Positions 1-8,283 are shown, counted from the stretch's first letter. The stretch is DNA of 30,470 bases from JAFAZJ01 sp964437145 (GCA_964437145.1 CAYTFW010000066.1:1-30470), one strand, 5' to 3'. The notes: generated from the letters alone by a model not told the origin. Numbers and translations are program-made.

Positions 1-1208
1 ACCATGCCGTCGATGTCGCCGGGCAGGCCGACGAACAGGCCGAACTCGGTGATGTTGCGCACCTCGCCCTCGAGCTCGGTACCGGCCGGGTACTTGTCGG
101 AGAACGTGTCCCACGGATTGTCGAGGCACTGCTTGAGCCCGAGCGAGATCCGGCGCTTGGTCATGTCGACATCCAGCACCATCACCTCGACCTCCTGGCT
201 GGTCGAGACGATCTTGCCGGGGTGCACGTTCTTCTTGGTCCAGCTCATCTCCGAGACATGGACCAGACCCTCGACACCCGGCTCCAGCTCCACGAAGGCG
301 CCGTAGTCGGTGATGTTGGTGACGCGACCCTTGACCCGCGCCTGGGCCGGGTACTTGGCCGCCGCGCCGTCCCACGGATCGCTCATCAGCTGCTTCATGC
401 CCAGCGAGATGCGCTGCGTCTCGGGGTTGAAGCGCACGACCTGCACCTTGACGTGCTGGCCGATGGTGAGCGCCTCGCTCGGGTGGTTGATGCGCTTCCA
501 GGCGATGTCGGTGACGTGCAGCAGGCCGTCGACGCCACCGAGATCCACGAACGCGCCGTAATCGGTGATGTTCTTGACGACGCCGTCGAGCACCTGGCCT
601 TCGCTCAGCTGGCCCATCAGGCGGCTGCGGTCCTCGGCGCGGCTCTCCTCGAGCACGGCGCGGCGCGAGACCACGATGTTGCCGCGGCGGCGATCCATCT
701 TGAGGATCTGGAACGGCTGCGGCGTGCCCATCAGCGGGGTGACGTCGCGCACCGGACGGACGTCGACCTGGCTGCCCGGCAGGAAGGCCACGGCGCCCGA
801 TAGGTCGACGGTGAAGCCGCCCTTGACGCGGCCGAAGATCACGCCGTTGACCCGCTGCTGGTCGTTGAAGGATTTCTCGAGAAGGGTCCAGGCTTCCTCG
901 CGCCGCGCCTTGTCGCGCGACAGCATCGCCTCGCCTTCCTTGTTTTCCATGCGGTCGACGAAGACGTCGACGAAATCGCCGGTCTTGATCTCGGGCGCGC
1001 CGTTGCCGTTGGCGAACTCGCGCAGCGCGATACGGCCTTCCGACTTCAGGCCGACGTCGACGATGGCGAAATCGCCGACAATGTTGACGACCTGGCCGCG
1101 AACGACCTGGCCTTCGAATCCGGTGGACTCACCGAGGGCATCATTGAGCATCGCCGCGAAATCGGCGGTCGCGGGATCGGCTTCCCGCAAAGCGGTACGT
1201 TTGGCCAT
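1..1208 (-). CDS. rpsA: 30S ribosomal protein S1, 3' end outside window
   Basis: Binds mRNA on the small ribosomal subunit and helps load it for initiation. About 402 codons are visible; the C-terminus lies beyond the left edge. The protein starts MAKRTALREAD and contains successive S1 (OB-fold) repeats. The first two are divergent (roughly residues 30-100 and 118-185). The following ones carry the repeated signature NITDYGAFVDLGGVDGLLH, NITDYGAFVELEPGVEGLVH and NITEFGLFVGLPGDIDG, with SLGMKQ/SLGLKQ after each complete one. The start is the ATG at 1208, preceded by GAAGGAGAAG as ribosome binding site. It lies 166 bp downstream of cmk in the same direction, the usual alphaproteobacterial cmk-rpsA order. 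Identification is certain from repeat architecture and order. Confidence 0.97.
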   Translation of the reverse strand, partial: MAKRTALREADPATADFAAMLNDALGESTGFEGQVVRGQVVNIVGDFAIVDVGLKSEGRIALREFANGNGAPEIKTGDFVDVFVDRMENKEGEAMLSRDKARREEAWTLLEKSFNDQQRVNGVIFGRVKGGFTVDLSGAVAFLPGSQVDVRPVRDVTPLMGTPQPFQILKMDRRRGNIVVSRRAVLEESRAEDRSRLMGQLSEGQVLDGVVKNITDYGAFVDLGGVDGLLHVTDIAWKRINHPSEALTIGQHVKVQVVRFNPETQRISLGMKQLMSDPWDGAAAKYPAQARVKGRVTNITDYGAFVELEPGVEGLVHVSEMSWTKKNVHPGKIVSTSQEVEVMVLDVDMTKRRISLGLKQCLDNPWDTFSDKYPAGTELEGEVRNITEFGLFVGLPGDIDGM

Positions 1209-1374
1209 GTCTTCTCCTTCACAGACGATCCCGGACCAGGTTGCTGTCCGTCGGCCAACCGATTGATTCGGCGGATCCACTGCCTGGTAACGCCATCGGC
1301 CGACGATCCGCGCTCTCTCCACGCGTATCCGGCCGCAGCCCTCGGTACCTCTCCCGCTCGCGCTGCCGAAGGCT

Positions 1375-2031
1375 TCAGGCCCGGCGCGACCGCATCCTCT
1401 CGGAGATATGCCTGACAGCGGCGGCGAACACCGCGTCGGCGTCGAGCGTGCTTGTATCAAGCACGAACGCGTCGTGGGCCGGCTTCAGCGGCGCCGCTTG
1501 GCGTTCGCTGTCGCGGCGGTCCCGCAACGTCATCTCTTCCAGAACGGCGCGCTTTATAGGCGCCGCCTCGGTCGCTTGCAACTCACGGAATCGCCGCTCG
1601 GCGCGCGCCTCCAGGCTGGCCGTGAGGAATAATTTCACATCGGCATCAGGGCAAATGACCGTGCCGATGTCGCGCCCGTCGAGGATCGCGCCGGCCCGCC
1701 GACCGGGCGGGTTCCGCGCGAAATCGCGTTGGAAATCCAAAAGCTTGGCCCGCACCAGCGGGATCGCCGCGACCTTCGACGCGGCCTGGCCGACGGCTTC
1801 GGAGCGCAGATCCTTGGCCATACGATCATCTTCGGTCAAAGCCGCCGCCGCGGCGGCAGCGTGGGCGGCGTCGCTGGGATCGCCGCCTTCGCGCAAAACC
1901 CGCCCGCCGACGGCGCGGTAGAGCGAGCCGGTATCGAGATGGGCCAGATTGTAATGTGCCGCCAGACGACGGGCCAAAGTGCCCTTGCCGGCCGCCGACG
2001 GTCCGTCGAGTGCTATGATCATCCGCGCCAT
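1375..2031 (-). CDS. cmk: Cytidylate kinase
   Basis: Phosphorylates CMP and dCMP with ATP in pyrimidine nucleotide recycling; cytoplasmic. The 218-aa product is normal for the short bacterial family. It has the N-terminal P-loop GPSAAGKGT (residues about 8-16), the DTGSLYRAVG segment that contacts the nucleotide, the GRDIGTVICPDADVKLFL block (about 125-142), and the RDRRDSER lid region near residue 172. The ATG at 2031 puts the P-loop at the expected distance from the N-terminus; longer versions of the frame read through low-quality sequence. It is followed by rpsA. The usual upstream partner aroA is about 4.3 kb away, separated by FecR, DUF559, cyclase and Crp genes. Confidence 0.96.
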   Translation of the reverse strand: MARMIIALDGPSAAGKGTLARRLAAHYNLAHLDTGSLYRAVGGRVLREGGDPSDAAHAAAAAAALTEDDRMAKDLRSEAVGQAASKVAAIPLVRAKLLDFQRDFARNPPGRRAGAILDGRDIGTVICPDADVKLFLTASLEARAERRFRELQATEAAPIKRAVLEEMTLRDRRDSERQAAPLKPAHDAFVLDTSTLDADAVFAAAVRHISERMRSRRA

Positions 2032-2110
2032 CCTTTGGTCACGGTCGGCGCTTAAGTCAACGAAATGCGATGAGTGTTGGCTCATTTTCAGCAGGATGAG
2101 GGGGAACAAC

Positions 2111-2746
2111 ATGGTCCGCTGGATCAACATGGCGGCCGCGGCGGGGATCGCGGCATTCCTGGCCCTGACGGGATTGTCGGCGGCGGCGCAGCAGCAGGTT
2201 GTCGGCACGGTCGAGTCGCTGGCAGGCAAGGCGACGGTGGATTCTGGCGGCGCCAAGCTGGCGCTCGGCACCGGCGCGGTCATCCGCTTGGGCGACGTGA
2301 TCGAGACGGCGGGCGACACCAAGTTGGCGGTACGTCTCAACGACGGCACGGCGCTGAACCTCGGGCCCGGTGCGCGCTTCGCCGTCGACCAGTTCGCCTT
2401 CGACCCGGCAGCGCGCAAGGGCGAATTCGTCGGCCGGGCCCTGCAGGGCGGCTTCTTCTTCGTCGGCGGCCGCACCGAAGCGCAGCCCAACGCCAAGGTC
2501 GAGATCCGCTCGCCGCACGCACTCCTGGGCGTGCGCGGCACCGCCTTCTTCGCCGGCCCGATCGACGGCGAGTACGGCGTCTTCGTGCGCGACGGCCGCG
2601 TCGCGGTGACGGCGGGCGGCGAGACGCTGCCGCTCGCGGCGACAGAGGGCACGATGATCAAGGCGCCCGGCGACAAGCCACAGCCCAAGCGCGTCTGGCC
2701 CCAACCCAAGATCGACCGTGCCCTGGCGAGCGTCGGCGCGCGTTGA
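2111..2746 (+). CDS. Exported FecR-domain protein
   Basis: The 211-aa product begins with a clear signal peptide (MVRWINMAAAAG, hydrophobic stretch to residue about 25, AAAQQ cleavage region). A FecR-type beta-rich domain follows: VVGTVESLAGKATV, RLGDVIETAGDTKLAVRLNDGTAL, and IRSPHALLGVRGTAFF. FecR-domain proteins of this soluble type are periplasmic and often sit beside CHASE2 cyclases, as here (cyclase at 3275-5446 on the other strand). The ATG at 2111 has a GAGGGGG ribosome binding site 7 nt upstream. It diverges from cmk with a 79-bp shared intergenic region. Function is inferred as envelope sensing or assembly; it is not the iron-dicitrate regulator, since the N-terminal anti-sigma part is absent. 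Confidence 0.85.
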   Translation: MVRWINMAAAAGIAAFLALTGLSAAAQQQVVGTVESLAGKATVDSGGAKLALGTGAVIRLGDVIETAGDTKLAVRLNDGTALNLGPGARFAVDQFAFDPAARKGEFVGRALQGGFFFVGGRTEAQPNAKVEIRSPHALLGVRGTAFFAGPIDGEYGVFVRDGRVAVTAGGETLPLAATEGTMIKAPGDKPQPKRVWPQPKIDRALASVGAR

Positions 2747-2766
2747 GGATCACACGCCCATCTTGC

Positions 2767-2809
2767 TCCCCTCTCCCCTCGCGGGAGAGGGGTCGGGGGT
2801 GAGGGGGCG
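2767..2809 (+). repeat. GC palindrome, left copy flanking DUF559 gene
   Basis: A 43-nt sequence whose core CCCCTCTCCC...GGGAGAGGGG forms a hairpin, followed by a G-rich tail. Its reverse complement recurs at 3168-3210 with 41 of 43 positions identical, so the two copies face each other across the DUF559 gene. Confidence 0.85.
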
Positions 2810-2832
2810 TTACAACAGCACGACCGCCATTC

Positions 2833-3216
2833 ATGAGCGTCCCGCGCGCCAGATCCCTGCGCAAAGACATGACCGATGCGGAGCGTCAGGTCTGGTACGC
2901 CTTGCGCGATCGTCGCTTCGCAGGCTGGAAGTTCAGGCGCCAGGTTCCGTTCGATCAATACATCCTGGATTTTGTCTGCTTCGATGCGAAGCTCGTCATC
3001 GAGGTCGACGGCGGACAGCATGACCAGCGCGCGGAGTATGATGCGCGACGGACCGCACATCTGGAGCGTTGTGGCTTCACGGTGCTGCGGTTCTGGAACA
3101 ACGAGGTGCTCGGGAATTTCGAGGGAGTGCAGACGGTGATCGAATTGCACCTGCAGCCAATCGGCGACGCCCCCTCACCCCTAACCCCTCTCCCGCGAGG
3201 GGAGAGGGGAACATGA
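2833..3216 (+). CDS. DUF559 protein (Vsr-like endonuclease fold)
   Basis: The 127-aa product has the DUF559 pattern: ARSLRKDMTDAERQVWYALRDRR, then FRRQVPFDQYILDFVCFDAKLVIEVDGGQH, then RTAHLERCGFTVLRFWNNEVL. The acidic and polar residues in YILDFVC and VIEVDGGQH match the metal-binding core of the very-short-patch-repair endonuclease fold. Biochemical role is unknown for most members. The last 16 or so residues (APSPLTPLPRGERGT) are encoded by the right palindrome copy, so the natural C-terminus may have been extended by repeat insertion. No strong ribosome binding site is seen before ATG 2833. The gene sits alone between FecR and cyclase genes and is exactly framed by inverted repeats. Confidence 0.88.
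   Translation: MSVPRARSLRKDMTDAERQVWYALRDRRFAGWKFRRQVPFDQYILDFVCFDAKLVIEVDGGQHDQRAEYDARRTAHLERCGFTVLRFWNNEVLGNFEGVQTVIELHLQPIGDAPSPLTPLPRGERGT
3168..3210 (-). repeat. GC palindrome, right copy overlapping DUF559 3' end
   Basis: Inverted copy of the 2767-2809 element, differing at two positions. It runs through the end of the DUF559 reading frame, supplying its last codons. Confidence 0.85.
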
Positions 3217-3230
3217 GCATCGAGTCTTCC

Positions 3231-3272
3231 TCCCGTTTCCCCTTGCGGGAGAAGGGTCGCGGGCGAGGGGCG
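3231..3272 (+). repeat. Third, diverged GC palindrome
   Basis: TCCCGTTTCCCCTTGCGGGA and the following GAAGGGTCGCGGGCGAGGGG match the layout of the 2767-2809 element in the same orientation, with several substitutions. It ends 2 bp before the stop codon of the cyclase gene and could act as its 3' hairpin. Confidence 0.6.
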
Positions 3273-3274
3273 TC

Positions 3275-5446
3275 TCAACTGCGCAAATCGATGACGGCGT
3301 CGCGGGCGCCGGCGTCGAGGCGCTTGAGGTGCAGCGCGACCAGCGGGTCGTCGGACCATGTCGTCCGCAGCTCGATCAGCATGGCGCGCGCCTCGGGCGC
3401 GCCGGTCGCGACCGCGACATAGGCCGCGCTCCAGGCCTCGGTCTGCGCGTCCGTAGCGCCCTCGGGCAGGGTCGTGAAGACGTCGACCGGCTCGGCGTGG
3501 CCGCGCACGATCAGCCGCGCCGCCGGCCGCAGCGCCGCGCCCTCGATCCGCGCGCGCGTGGCGCCTGATACGCAGATCGTCGTGCCTAGCGCCTTGTTGG
3601 CCGCCTCGAGCCGCGCCGCCAGATTCACCGCCGTGCCGTGCGCGGTGTAGTCGAGTCGCCGCCGGCCGCCGACATCGCCCACCACCGCCGTCCCGCTGCT
3701 GACGCCGATGCGCGTGGCGCCGAAGATCTCGCCCTGCTGTTCCATGTCGCGCGCGAAAGCCCGCGCCACCGTGTCCATCTCGCGCGCGCAGGCCAGCGCG
3801 CGCGCGGCGTGGTCGGGCTGGTCGAGCGGTGCGTTGAACATCACATGCACGGCGTCGCCGACGATCTTGTCGATCGTGCCGCCATGGCGCACGCCGATCT
3901 CGCACAGCGTGTCAAGATAGCGGTCGAGGAGCGCGATCAGCTTGCGCGGACCGACGCGTTCGGTGAGCGAGGTGAAGCCGGCGATGTCGGTGAAGACGAA
4001 GGACATGTCGCGTTGTTCGCCATCCAGGCGAAGTAATCCGGGCTGCGCCACCAGGCGACGCACCACGTCGGGCGAAAGATACTGGCTGAAGCGCGCGCGC
4101 AGGCGGCGCTGCTGCGTCTCGACGCCTACATAGCGGCCCAGCGCCGCCACCGAGAAGCCGACCACCGCCGCCAGCAACGGCGCCGTCGCGTCGAGCAACA
4201 GGCGCGGACCGGCGAAAGCCCACCACGCCACGCCGATCAGCGCGGCGTCCAGCGCGATGGCGGCGAGCAGCGCCCACACCGCGCGCAACCGCGCCGCCGC
4301 CCAGGTCGCCAGCAGGCCGATCAGCAGCAACGCGGCAAGCTCCGCGCCATCGGCCCAGAACGGCCGCTCGAGATGCCAGCCCGCGAGCATCTGCTCGATC
4401 GCCTGGGCATGGATCGACACACCCGGCAGATAGGGCGTCATCGCCGTCGCGCGCAGATCGCCCAGGCCGGCGGCGCTGGCGCCGACCAGCACGATGCGGC
4501 CCTTGACCTGCGCGGCCAGCTCCGCGCGCGTGCGATCATCCAGTGTGTCGCCCGCCAGCACGCGCCAAGCCGACAGCCAGCGCGCCCGGTCGGCGGCGGG
4601 ATCGGCGCCGTGCAGCCAAATCTGCCCATCGGGCGCGGTCGGCACCACCAGCTGGCCGATGCGCAGCGCGCGCACGCCGTCGCGACCGCCGCCGACGGGT
4701 CCGACGCGCACGCCGATCGTCGTCTCCCCCAACGCGACGCGTAGCGCCTCGACGGCGAATCCCGGGACCGCCGTGTCACCGGCCATCTGCAACAGCGGCA
4801 CCTGGCGCACGATCGCGGTGTCGGACTCGCCGATGCTGATGCTGCCAAGGCCGCGCGCGGCGCCCAGCAGCACCGGCACCGGCGGCAGCGCGCCGCCGAA
4901 ACGATCGACATGCCCCGCCAGCGGCGGGCCGATCACCGCCAGCGACGCCTTGGGCTGAACCGGCGTGCCCTGGCCGGCGGTCATCAGCAGGCCCAGCACG
5001 ACCGGCGCCTCGCGGATCGCGGCGGCGAACAGCGCGTCGTTGTCCGGCAGGCGATCCATCGCCTCGAGCAGCGACGGATCGCCGCCGCGCCGCGCCACCT
5101 CGCCGACGATGCGCGCCGGCGACAGGCGATCGGCTTCGGAGAAGACGATGTCGAGCGCGATCGCGGCGGCGCCCGCCTCGCGCAGGCGGCGCACCAGCGT
5201 GGCCAGCCGATCGCGCGGCCAGGGCCACTGGCCGACACGTGCCAGCGAATCGTCGTCGATGTCGACCACGCGCACCGGCAGGTCGGCCAGTGGCCGCGGC
5301 ATCAGCCGCTGCGCGGCGTCGAACTGCACCAGGCGCAACTCGCGTACCGGCGCCGGATCGAGCAGGCGCGCCGCGGCCAACGCCAGGACGGCGGCGATGC
5401 CCAGCGCCAGCGGCGGCAGCCGAAGCAGCCGGGAGCGCCAGTCCAT
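3275..5446 (-). CDS. CHASE2-domain adenylate cyclase, class III
   Basis: Predicted inner-membrane sensor that makes cAMP. The 723-aa product has an N-terminal membrane segment (about 10-28), a large extracytoplasmic CHASE2 domain (about 40-350, with VVDIDDDSLARVGQWPWPR and ALDIVFSE), three membrane segments (about 368-435), and a C-terminal class III cyclase domain (about 480-660). Metal ligands D487 (FTDIAGFT) and D531 (KIVGDAVHVMF), substrate Lys527, Thr601 in the second base-selecting position, and N608 and R612 (AVNLAARLE) are present. The Lys/Thr pair fits class IIIb adenylate cyclases rather than guanylate cyclases. It starts 4 nt after the stop codon of the upstream Crp/Fnr gene, so the two are surely co-transcribed. 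The CHASE2 ligand cannot be told. Confidence 0.92.
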   Translation of the reverse strand: MDWRSRLLRLPPLALGIAAVLALAAARLLDPAPVRELRLVQFDAAQRLMPRPLADLPVRVVDIDDDSLARVGQWPWPRDRLATLVRRLREAGAAAIALDIVFSEADRLSPARIVGEVARRGGDPSLLEAMDRLPDNDALFAAAIREAPVVLGLLMTAGQGTPVQPKASLAVIGPPLAGHVDRFGGALPPVPVLLGAARGLGSISIGESDTAIVRQVPLLQMAGDTAVPGFAVEALRVALGETTIGVRVGPVGGGRDGVRALRIGQLVVPTAPDGQIWLHGADPAADRARWLSAWRVLAGDTLDDRTRAELAAQVKGRIVLVGASAAGLGDLRATAMTPYLPGVSIHAQAIEQMLAGWHLERPFWADGAELAALLLIGLLATWAAARLRAVWALLAAIALDAALIGVAWWAFAGPRLLLDATAPLLAAVVGFSVAALGRYVGVETQQRRLRARFSQYLSPDVVRRLVAQPGLLRLDGEQRDMSFVFTDIAGFTSLTERVGPRKLIALLDRYLDTLCEIGVRHGGTIDKIVGDAVHVMFNAPLDQPDHAARALACAREMDTVARAFARDMEQQGEIFGATRIGVSSGTAVVGDVGGRRRLDYTAHGTAVNLAARLEAANKALGTTICVSGATRARIEGAALRPAARLIVRGHAEPVDVFTTLPEGATDAQTEAWSAAYVAVATGAPEARAMLIELRTTWSDDPLVALHLKRLDAGARDAVIDLRS

Positions 5447-5449
5447 ACC

Positions 5450-6160
5450 TCAGTCCTTCAGCGCCGCGGCGATATCCTCCAGCGCGTCGCGATCGCGCAC
5501 CACGATGAAGCCGCCGTCGCGCTCCAGCACACCGCTGGCCTGCCAGTCCATCAGATGCCGGTTGACCTTGGAGCGGCTGCCGGCGACCAGCTGGCCCAGT
5601 TCGCTTTGCGACAACTTGAGGCGCAAGCGGATACCGGTCTTGGTCGGCTCGCCCACCGTATCGGCGAGCGACAGCAGCAAGCGAGCCAGGCGCGCGCCGA
5701 GCTCGAGCAGCGCCACCGATTCGAGCTGCGTGCTGGTGCGCCGCAGGCGGCCGCACAGAACGCGCATGATCGCCGCCGAGAGATCGGGGTTGCGCGCCAG
5801 GAGCGGCATGAACTCGGCGTGCGAGATCGACAGGATCACGCTGTCGGTATGGGCGATGGCGTCGGCGCTGCGCGGCTCACCATCGAGCAACGCCAGCTCG
5901 CCGAATTCCTGGCCGGGCTCGATGATGTTGAGGATGATCTCGCGGCCCTCGGCCGAGGACACCACGATATGCACCTGGCCCGAGACCACGAACAGCATGC
6001 CCGAGCCTTCGTCGCCACGCTGGAAGATGGTCTGGCCGGCGGCATAGCGCTTCTCGCGCAGGAGCGCGGCGACGCGATCCAGCTCGGCGGGCGCGCAGCC
6101 GCGGAACAGGTCGGTCCCGGCGACGAAGCGGCGGCGATCGGCGGGGCTCAGGGGCGACAT
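5450..6160 (-). CDS. Crp/Fnr family transcription regulator
   Basis: The 236-aa product has a cyclic-nucleotide-binding jelly roll (about 15-130) and a C-terminal winged helix (about 165-235; LSQSELGQLVAGSRSKVNRHL is the recognition region). The binding cassette FGELALLDGEPRSA keeps Gly-Glu (87-88) and Arg-Ser (97-98), the residues that hold the phosphate and ribose of cAMP in CRP. No FNR-type N-terminal cysteine cluster is seen. The neighbouring adenylate cyclase, 3 bp downstream, supplies the likely ligand. I chose ATG 6160 because homology begins there; an in-frame ATG further upstream would add a non-conserved extension. Target genes are unknown; the cyclase operon itself and the divergent FecR are plausible. 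Confidence 0.9.
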   Translation of the reverse strand: MSPLSPADRRRFVAGTDLFRGCAPAELDRVAALLREKRYAAGQTIFQRGDEGSGMLFVVSGQVHIVVSSAEGREIILNIIEPGQEFGELALLDGEPRSADAIAHTDSVILSISHAEFMPLLARNPDLSAAIMRVLCGRLRRTSTQLESVALLELGARLARLLLSLADTVGEPTKTGIRLRLKLSQSELGQLVAGSRSKVNRHLMDWQASGVLERDGGFIVVRDRDALEDIAAALKD

Positions 6161-6217
6161 GGCCGGGATGTTGGCACCGCGCGCGGAGTCGACCAAGGGC
6201 ATTCCAGCTGAACCCTT

Positions 6218-6343
6218 ACCTTCCCCCGGAGGGGGAAGGTGCCCGAAGGGCGGATGGGGGATGTCGAAGACGAACACCGCGTGCGTTGAAACATCCCCCA
6301 TCCGTCGCGCTACGCGCGCCACCTTCCCCCTCCGGGGGAAGGT
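6218..6343. repeat. Paired inverted palindrome repeat (about 126 bp)
   Basis: Two 23-nt palindromes (ACCTTCCCCC..GGGGGAAGGT at 6218-6240 and 6321-6343) enclose inner inverted arms (CGGATGGGGGATGT against ACATCCCCCATCCG). The whole can fold as one long stem or two hairpins. It lies just past the aroA stop codon and upstream of the Crp gene, so may terminate aroA transcripts. A related unit is at 29267-29420. Confidence 0.85.
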
Positions 6344-6353
6344 GGGTCATGAG

Positions 6354-7694
6354 TCACACGTCGCCGATCCGGGCGCCGAGCACGTTCATCATGGTGATGA
6401 AACCGGGGACGCTGGTGTCGATCGGCGTGGCGTCGTCGATCGCCACGGGCGCCTTCGCCGCCATGCCGAGCACGAGGAAAGCGAGCGCGACGCGGTAGTC
6501 CGAGCCGGTCTCGGCGACGCCGCCGCCGGGCGCCATGCCCGCCATGCCATGGACATGCAGGAAGTCTGGGCCCAGCTCGCTCTTCACGCCGTTGGCGGCC
6601 AACCCGGCCGCGATAAGGGCGAGCTTGTCACCCTCCTCGCCGCGCAGATCGGCCAGACCGGCCATGCGGCTGGTGCCGGCGGCGCAGGCGGCGGCGACGG
6701 CCAGTACCGGGTACTCGTCGATCATGGTCGGCACGCGGCTCGCCGGCACGTCGACGCAGCGCAGCTCGCCGCCCCTGACCCGGATATCGGCGACCGGCTC
6801 GCCACCCATGCCGCGGCGATTGTCGAAAGTCAGGTCGGCGCCCATCTCGCGCAAGGTCTCGAACAGGCCGGCGCGCAGCGGGTTGAGGCCGACATTCATG
6901 ACCGTGACGTCGCTGCCCTTGACGGTGGCCGCCGCGACCACGGCGAAGGCGGCGATCGTGGGATCGCCGGGGAGGACCAGCGCGCGGCCCTCGAGTTCGG
7001 GCTGGCCGACCACGGTGATGGCGAGCGCGCCGTCGTCGAGGCGCCGGCGGCGCAGGGTGGCGCCGAAGCTCTCCATCAGCAGCTCGGTGTGATCGGGCGT
7101 CGCCTCGGGCTCGATCACCGTGGTCTCGCCCGGCGTGTTGAGCGCGGCCATCAGGATCGCCGACTTCACCTGCGAGGAACGCGCCGACATGCGGTGCTCG
7201 ATCGGCATCGCCGTGCGCGGCCCGGTGATCGCCATGGGCAGATGCCCGTCGCCGCGGCTGACGAAGCGGGCGCCCATGCGCGACAGCGGCTCGATCACCC
7301 GGCTCATCGAGCGCGGTCGCAGACTGGCGCCGCCGGTGACGAAGCTGGTGAGATCGTGGCTGGCCAGCATCCCGACCAGCATGCGGGCGGGCGCGCCGGA
7401 ATCGCCGAGATGAACGATATCGTCGGGCTCGCGCAAGCCGCCGACGCCCACGCCATGAATGCGCCACTCGCCGCCGCCGCGATGCTCCAGCGTGGCGCCA
7501 AGCTGGCGCAGCGCCGTCGCGGTCGAGACCATGTCCGGGCCCTCGCGGGTACCCTGGATGGTGGTCTCGCCCACCGCCAGGGCACTCAGCATCAGGGCGC
7601 GGTGCGAGATGGCCTTGTCGCCCGGTAGGCGCGCACGACCCTCGAGGTGGGCCACGGGAGAGGATTTCAACTGGTGCGCGGAATGGGCACGCAT
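6354..7694 (-). CDS. aroA: 3-phosphoshikimate 1-carboxyvinyltransferase (EPSP synthase), class II, with altered active-site residues
   Basis: Family reaction: shikimate-3-phosphate plus PEP gives EPSP, the sixth shikimate-pathway step. The 446-aa product aligns end to end with class II (CP4-like) enzymes: LPGDKAISHRALML, SSQVKSAILMAALNTPGETTVIEP, PDHTELL, LPGDP, MIDEYPVLAVAAA, and DDATPIDTSVPGF. Catalytic Lys27, Asp326 and Glu354 are kept. Several residues that are nearly invariant in the family are not: DKS is DKA (A28), GNSGT is GDSGA (98-101), ESDR is EGDK (K357), and DHR is DYR (Y400). Start ATG 7694 follows GAGGGGAG by about 11 nt. Position beside the TIGR02300 gene and tRNA-Ala shows it is the orthologue by location. 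Activity is therefore likely but not assured. Confidence 0.9.
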   Translation of the reverse strand: MRAHSAHQLKSSPVAHLEGRARLPGDKAISHRALMLSALAVGETTIQGTREGPDMVSTATALRQLGATLEHRGGGEWRIHGVGVGGLREPDDIVHLGDSGAPARMLVGMLASHDLTSFVTGGASLRPRSMSRVIEPLSRMGARFVSRGDGHLPMAITGPRTAMPIEHRMSARSSQVKSAILMAALNTPGETTVIEPEATPDHTELLMESFGATLRRRRLDDGALAITVVGQPELEGRALVLPGDPTIAAFAVVAAATVKGSDVTVMNVGLNPLRAGLFETLREMGADLTFDNRRGMGGEPVADIRVRGGELRCVDVPASRVPTMIDEYPVLAVAAACAAGTSRMAGLADLRGEEGDKLALIAAGLAANGVKSELGPDFLHVHGMAGMAPGGGVAETGSDYRVALAFLVLGMAAKAPVAIDDATPIDTSVPGFITMMNVLGARIGDV

Positions 7695-7868
7695 CGCGTC
7701 GACTACTCCCCTCACTGAGGCGACCCGTCCGGCCGGGCGGCTGGGCGGGCGCGGCAATTTGCTTTTGACAGGGACCGGCACGCATGGCAAACGCGCGGAC
7801 CTGCCGCCGGGAGCCATGTCGCCGCTCCGGGCGAGCCCTCAATTTTCCGGATCGAGCAAGAGGCCGAG

Positions 7869-8237
7869 ATGGTCAAAGCCGCGTGGGGAACCAAGCGCAC
7901 CTGCCAGAACTGCGGTGCGCGGTTCTACGACCTGAACAATTCGCCGATCACCTGCCCGAAGTGCCATCACGCGCACGATCCCGAGGACTTCCTGAAGACC
8001 CGCCGCAGCCGCGCCGCGGCTGGCGCCGCCGCGGCCGCCGCCGCCAAGGCGGCCGCCGCCAAGAGCAAGGCCAAGGAGGTCGTGGAGGGTGTCGCGCTCG
8101 ACGGCGGCGAGCTGCCGGAGGTCGAAGGCGACGAGGCGGTGGATGACGCGGCGTTGGAGGATACCGACGATCTGGTCGAGGAGGATGCCGCGCTCGACGT
8201 CGATATCGAGGAGAAGCAGAGCGACGAGGAGACCTGA
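7869..8237 (+). CDS. TIGR02300-type zinc-ribbon protein with acidic tail
   Basis: The 122-aa product starts MVKAAWGTKRTCQNCGARFYDLNNSPITCPKC, a two-CxxC zinc ribbon (Cys 12/15 and 29/32) typical of the alphaproteobacterial TIGR02300 family. An Ala/Lys-rich linker (about 45-75) and a strongly acidic C-terminal tail follow. Function is unknown; the family is conserved in Alphaproteobacteria at this place, between aroA and tRNA-Ala. It is divergent from aroA with a 174-bp intergenic region that must hold both promoters. The ATG at 7869 is set by the conserved N-terminus. Confidence 0.9.
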   Translation: MVKAAWGTKRTCQNCGARFYDLNNSPITCPKCHHAHDPEDFLKTRRSRAAAGAAAAAAAKAAAAKSKAKEVVEGVALDGGELPEVEGDEAVDDAALEDTDDLVEEDAALDVDIEEKQSDEET

Positions 8238-8254
8238 TCGGTCGCCGAATCCGC

Positions 8255-8283
8255 TTGCCTAGCGCGCGCACGCTTCATATTTA
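8255..8283 (+). promoter_or_regulatory. Putative sigma-70 promoter for tRNA-Ala
   Basis: TTGCCT (8255-8260), a 17-bp spacer and an AT-rich TATTTA (8278-8283) lie 41 bp before the mature tRNA 5' end. The -10 match is weak, but it is the only AT-rich patch in the interval. Confidence 0.4.

Noticed and set aside
222..803. Long forward frames opposite rpsA and similar frames opposite cmk, aroA, cyclase and the CoA operon
   Set aside because: They are antisense shadows of high-GC genes, rich in Arg, His and Ala, with no family resemblance or ribosome binding sites.
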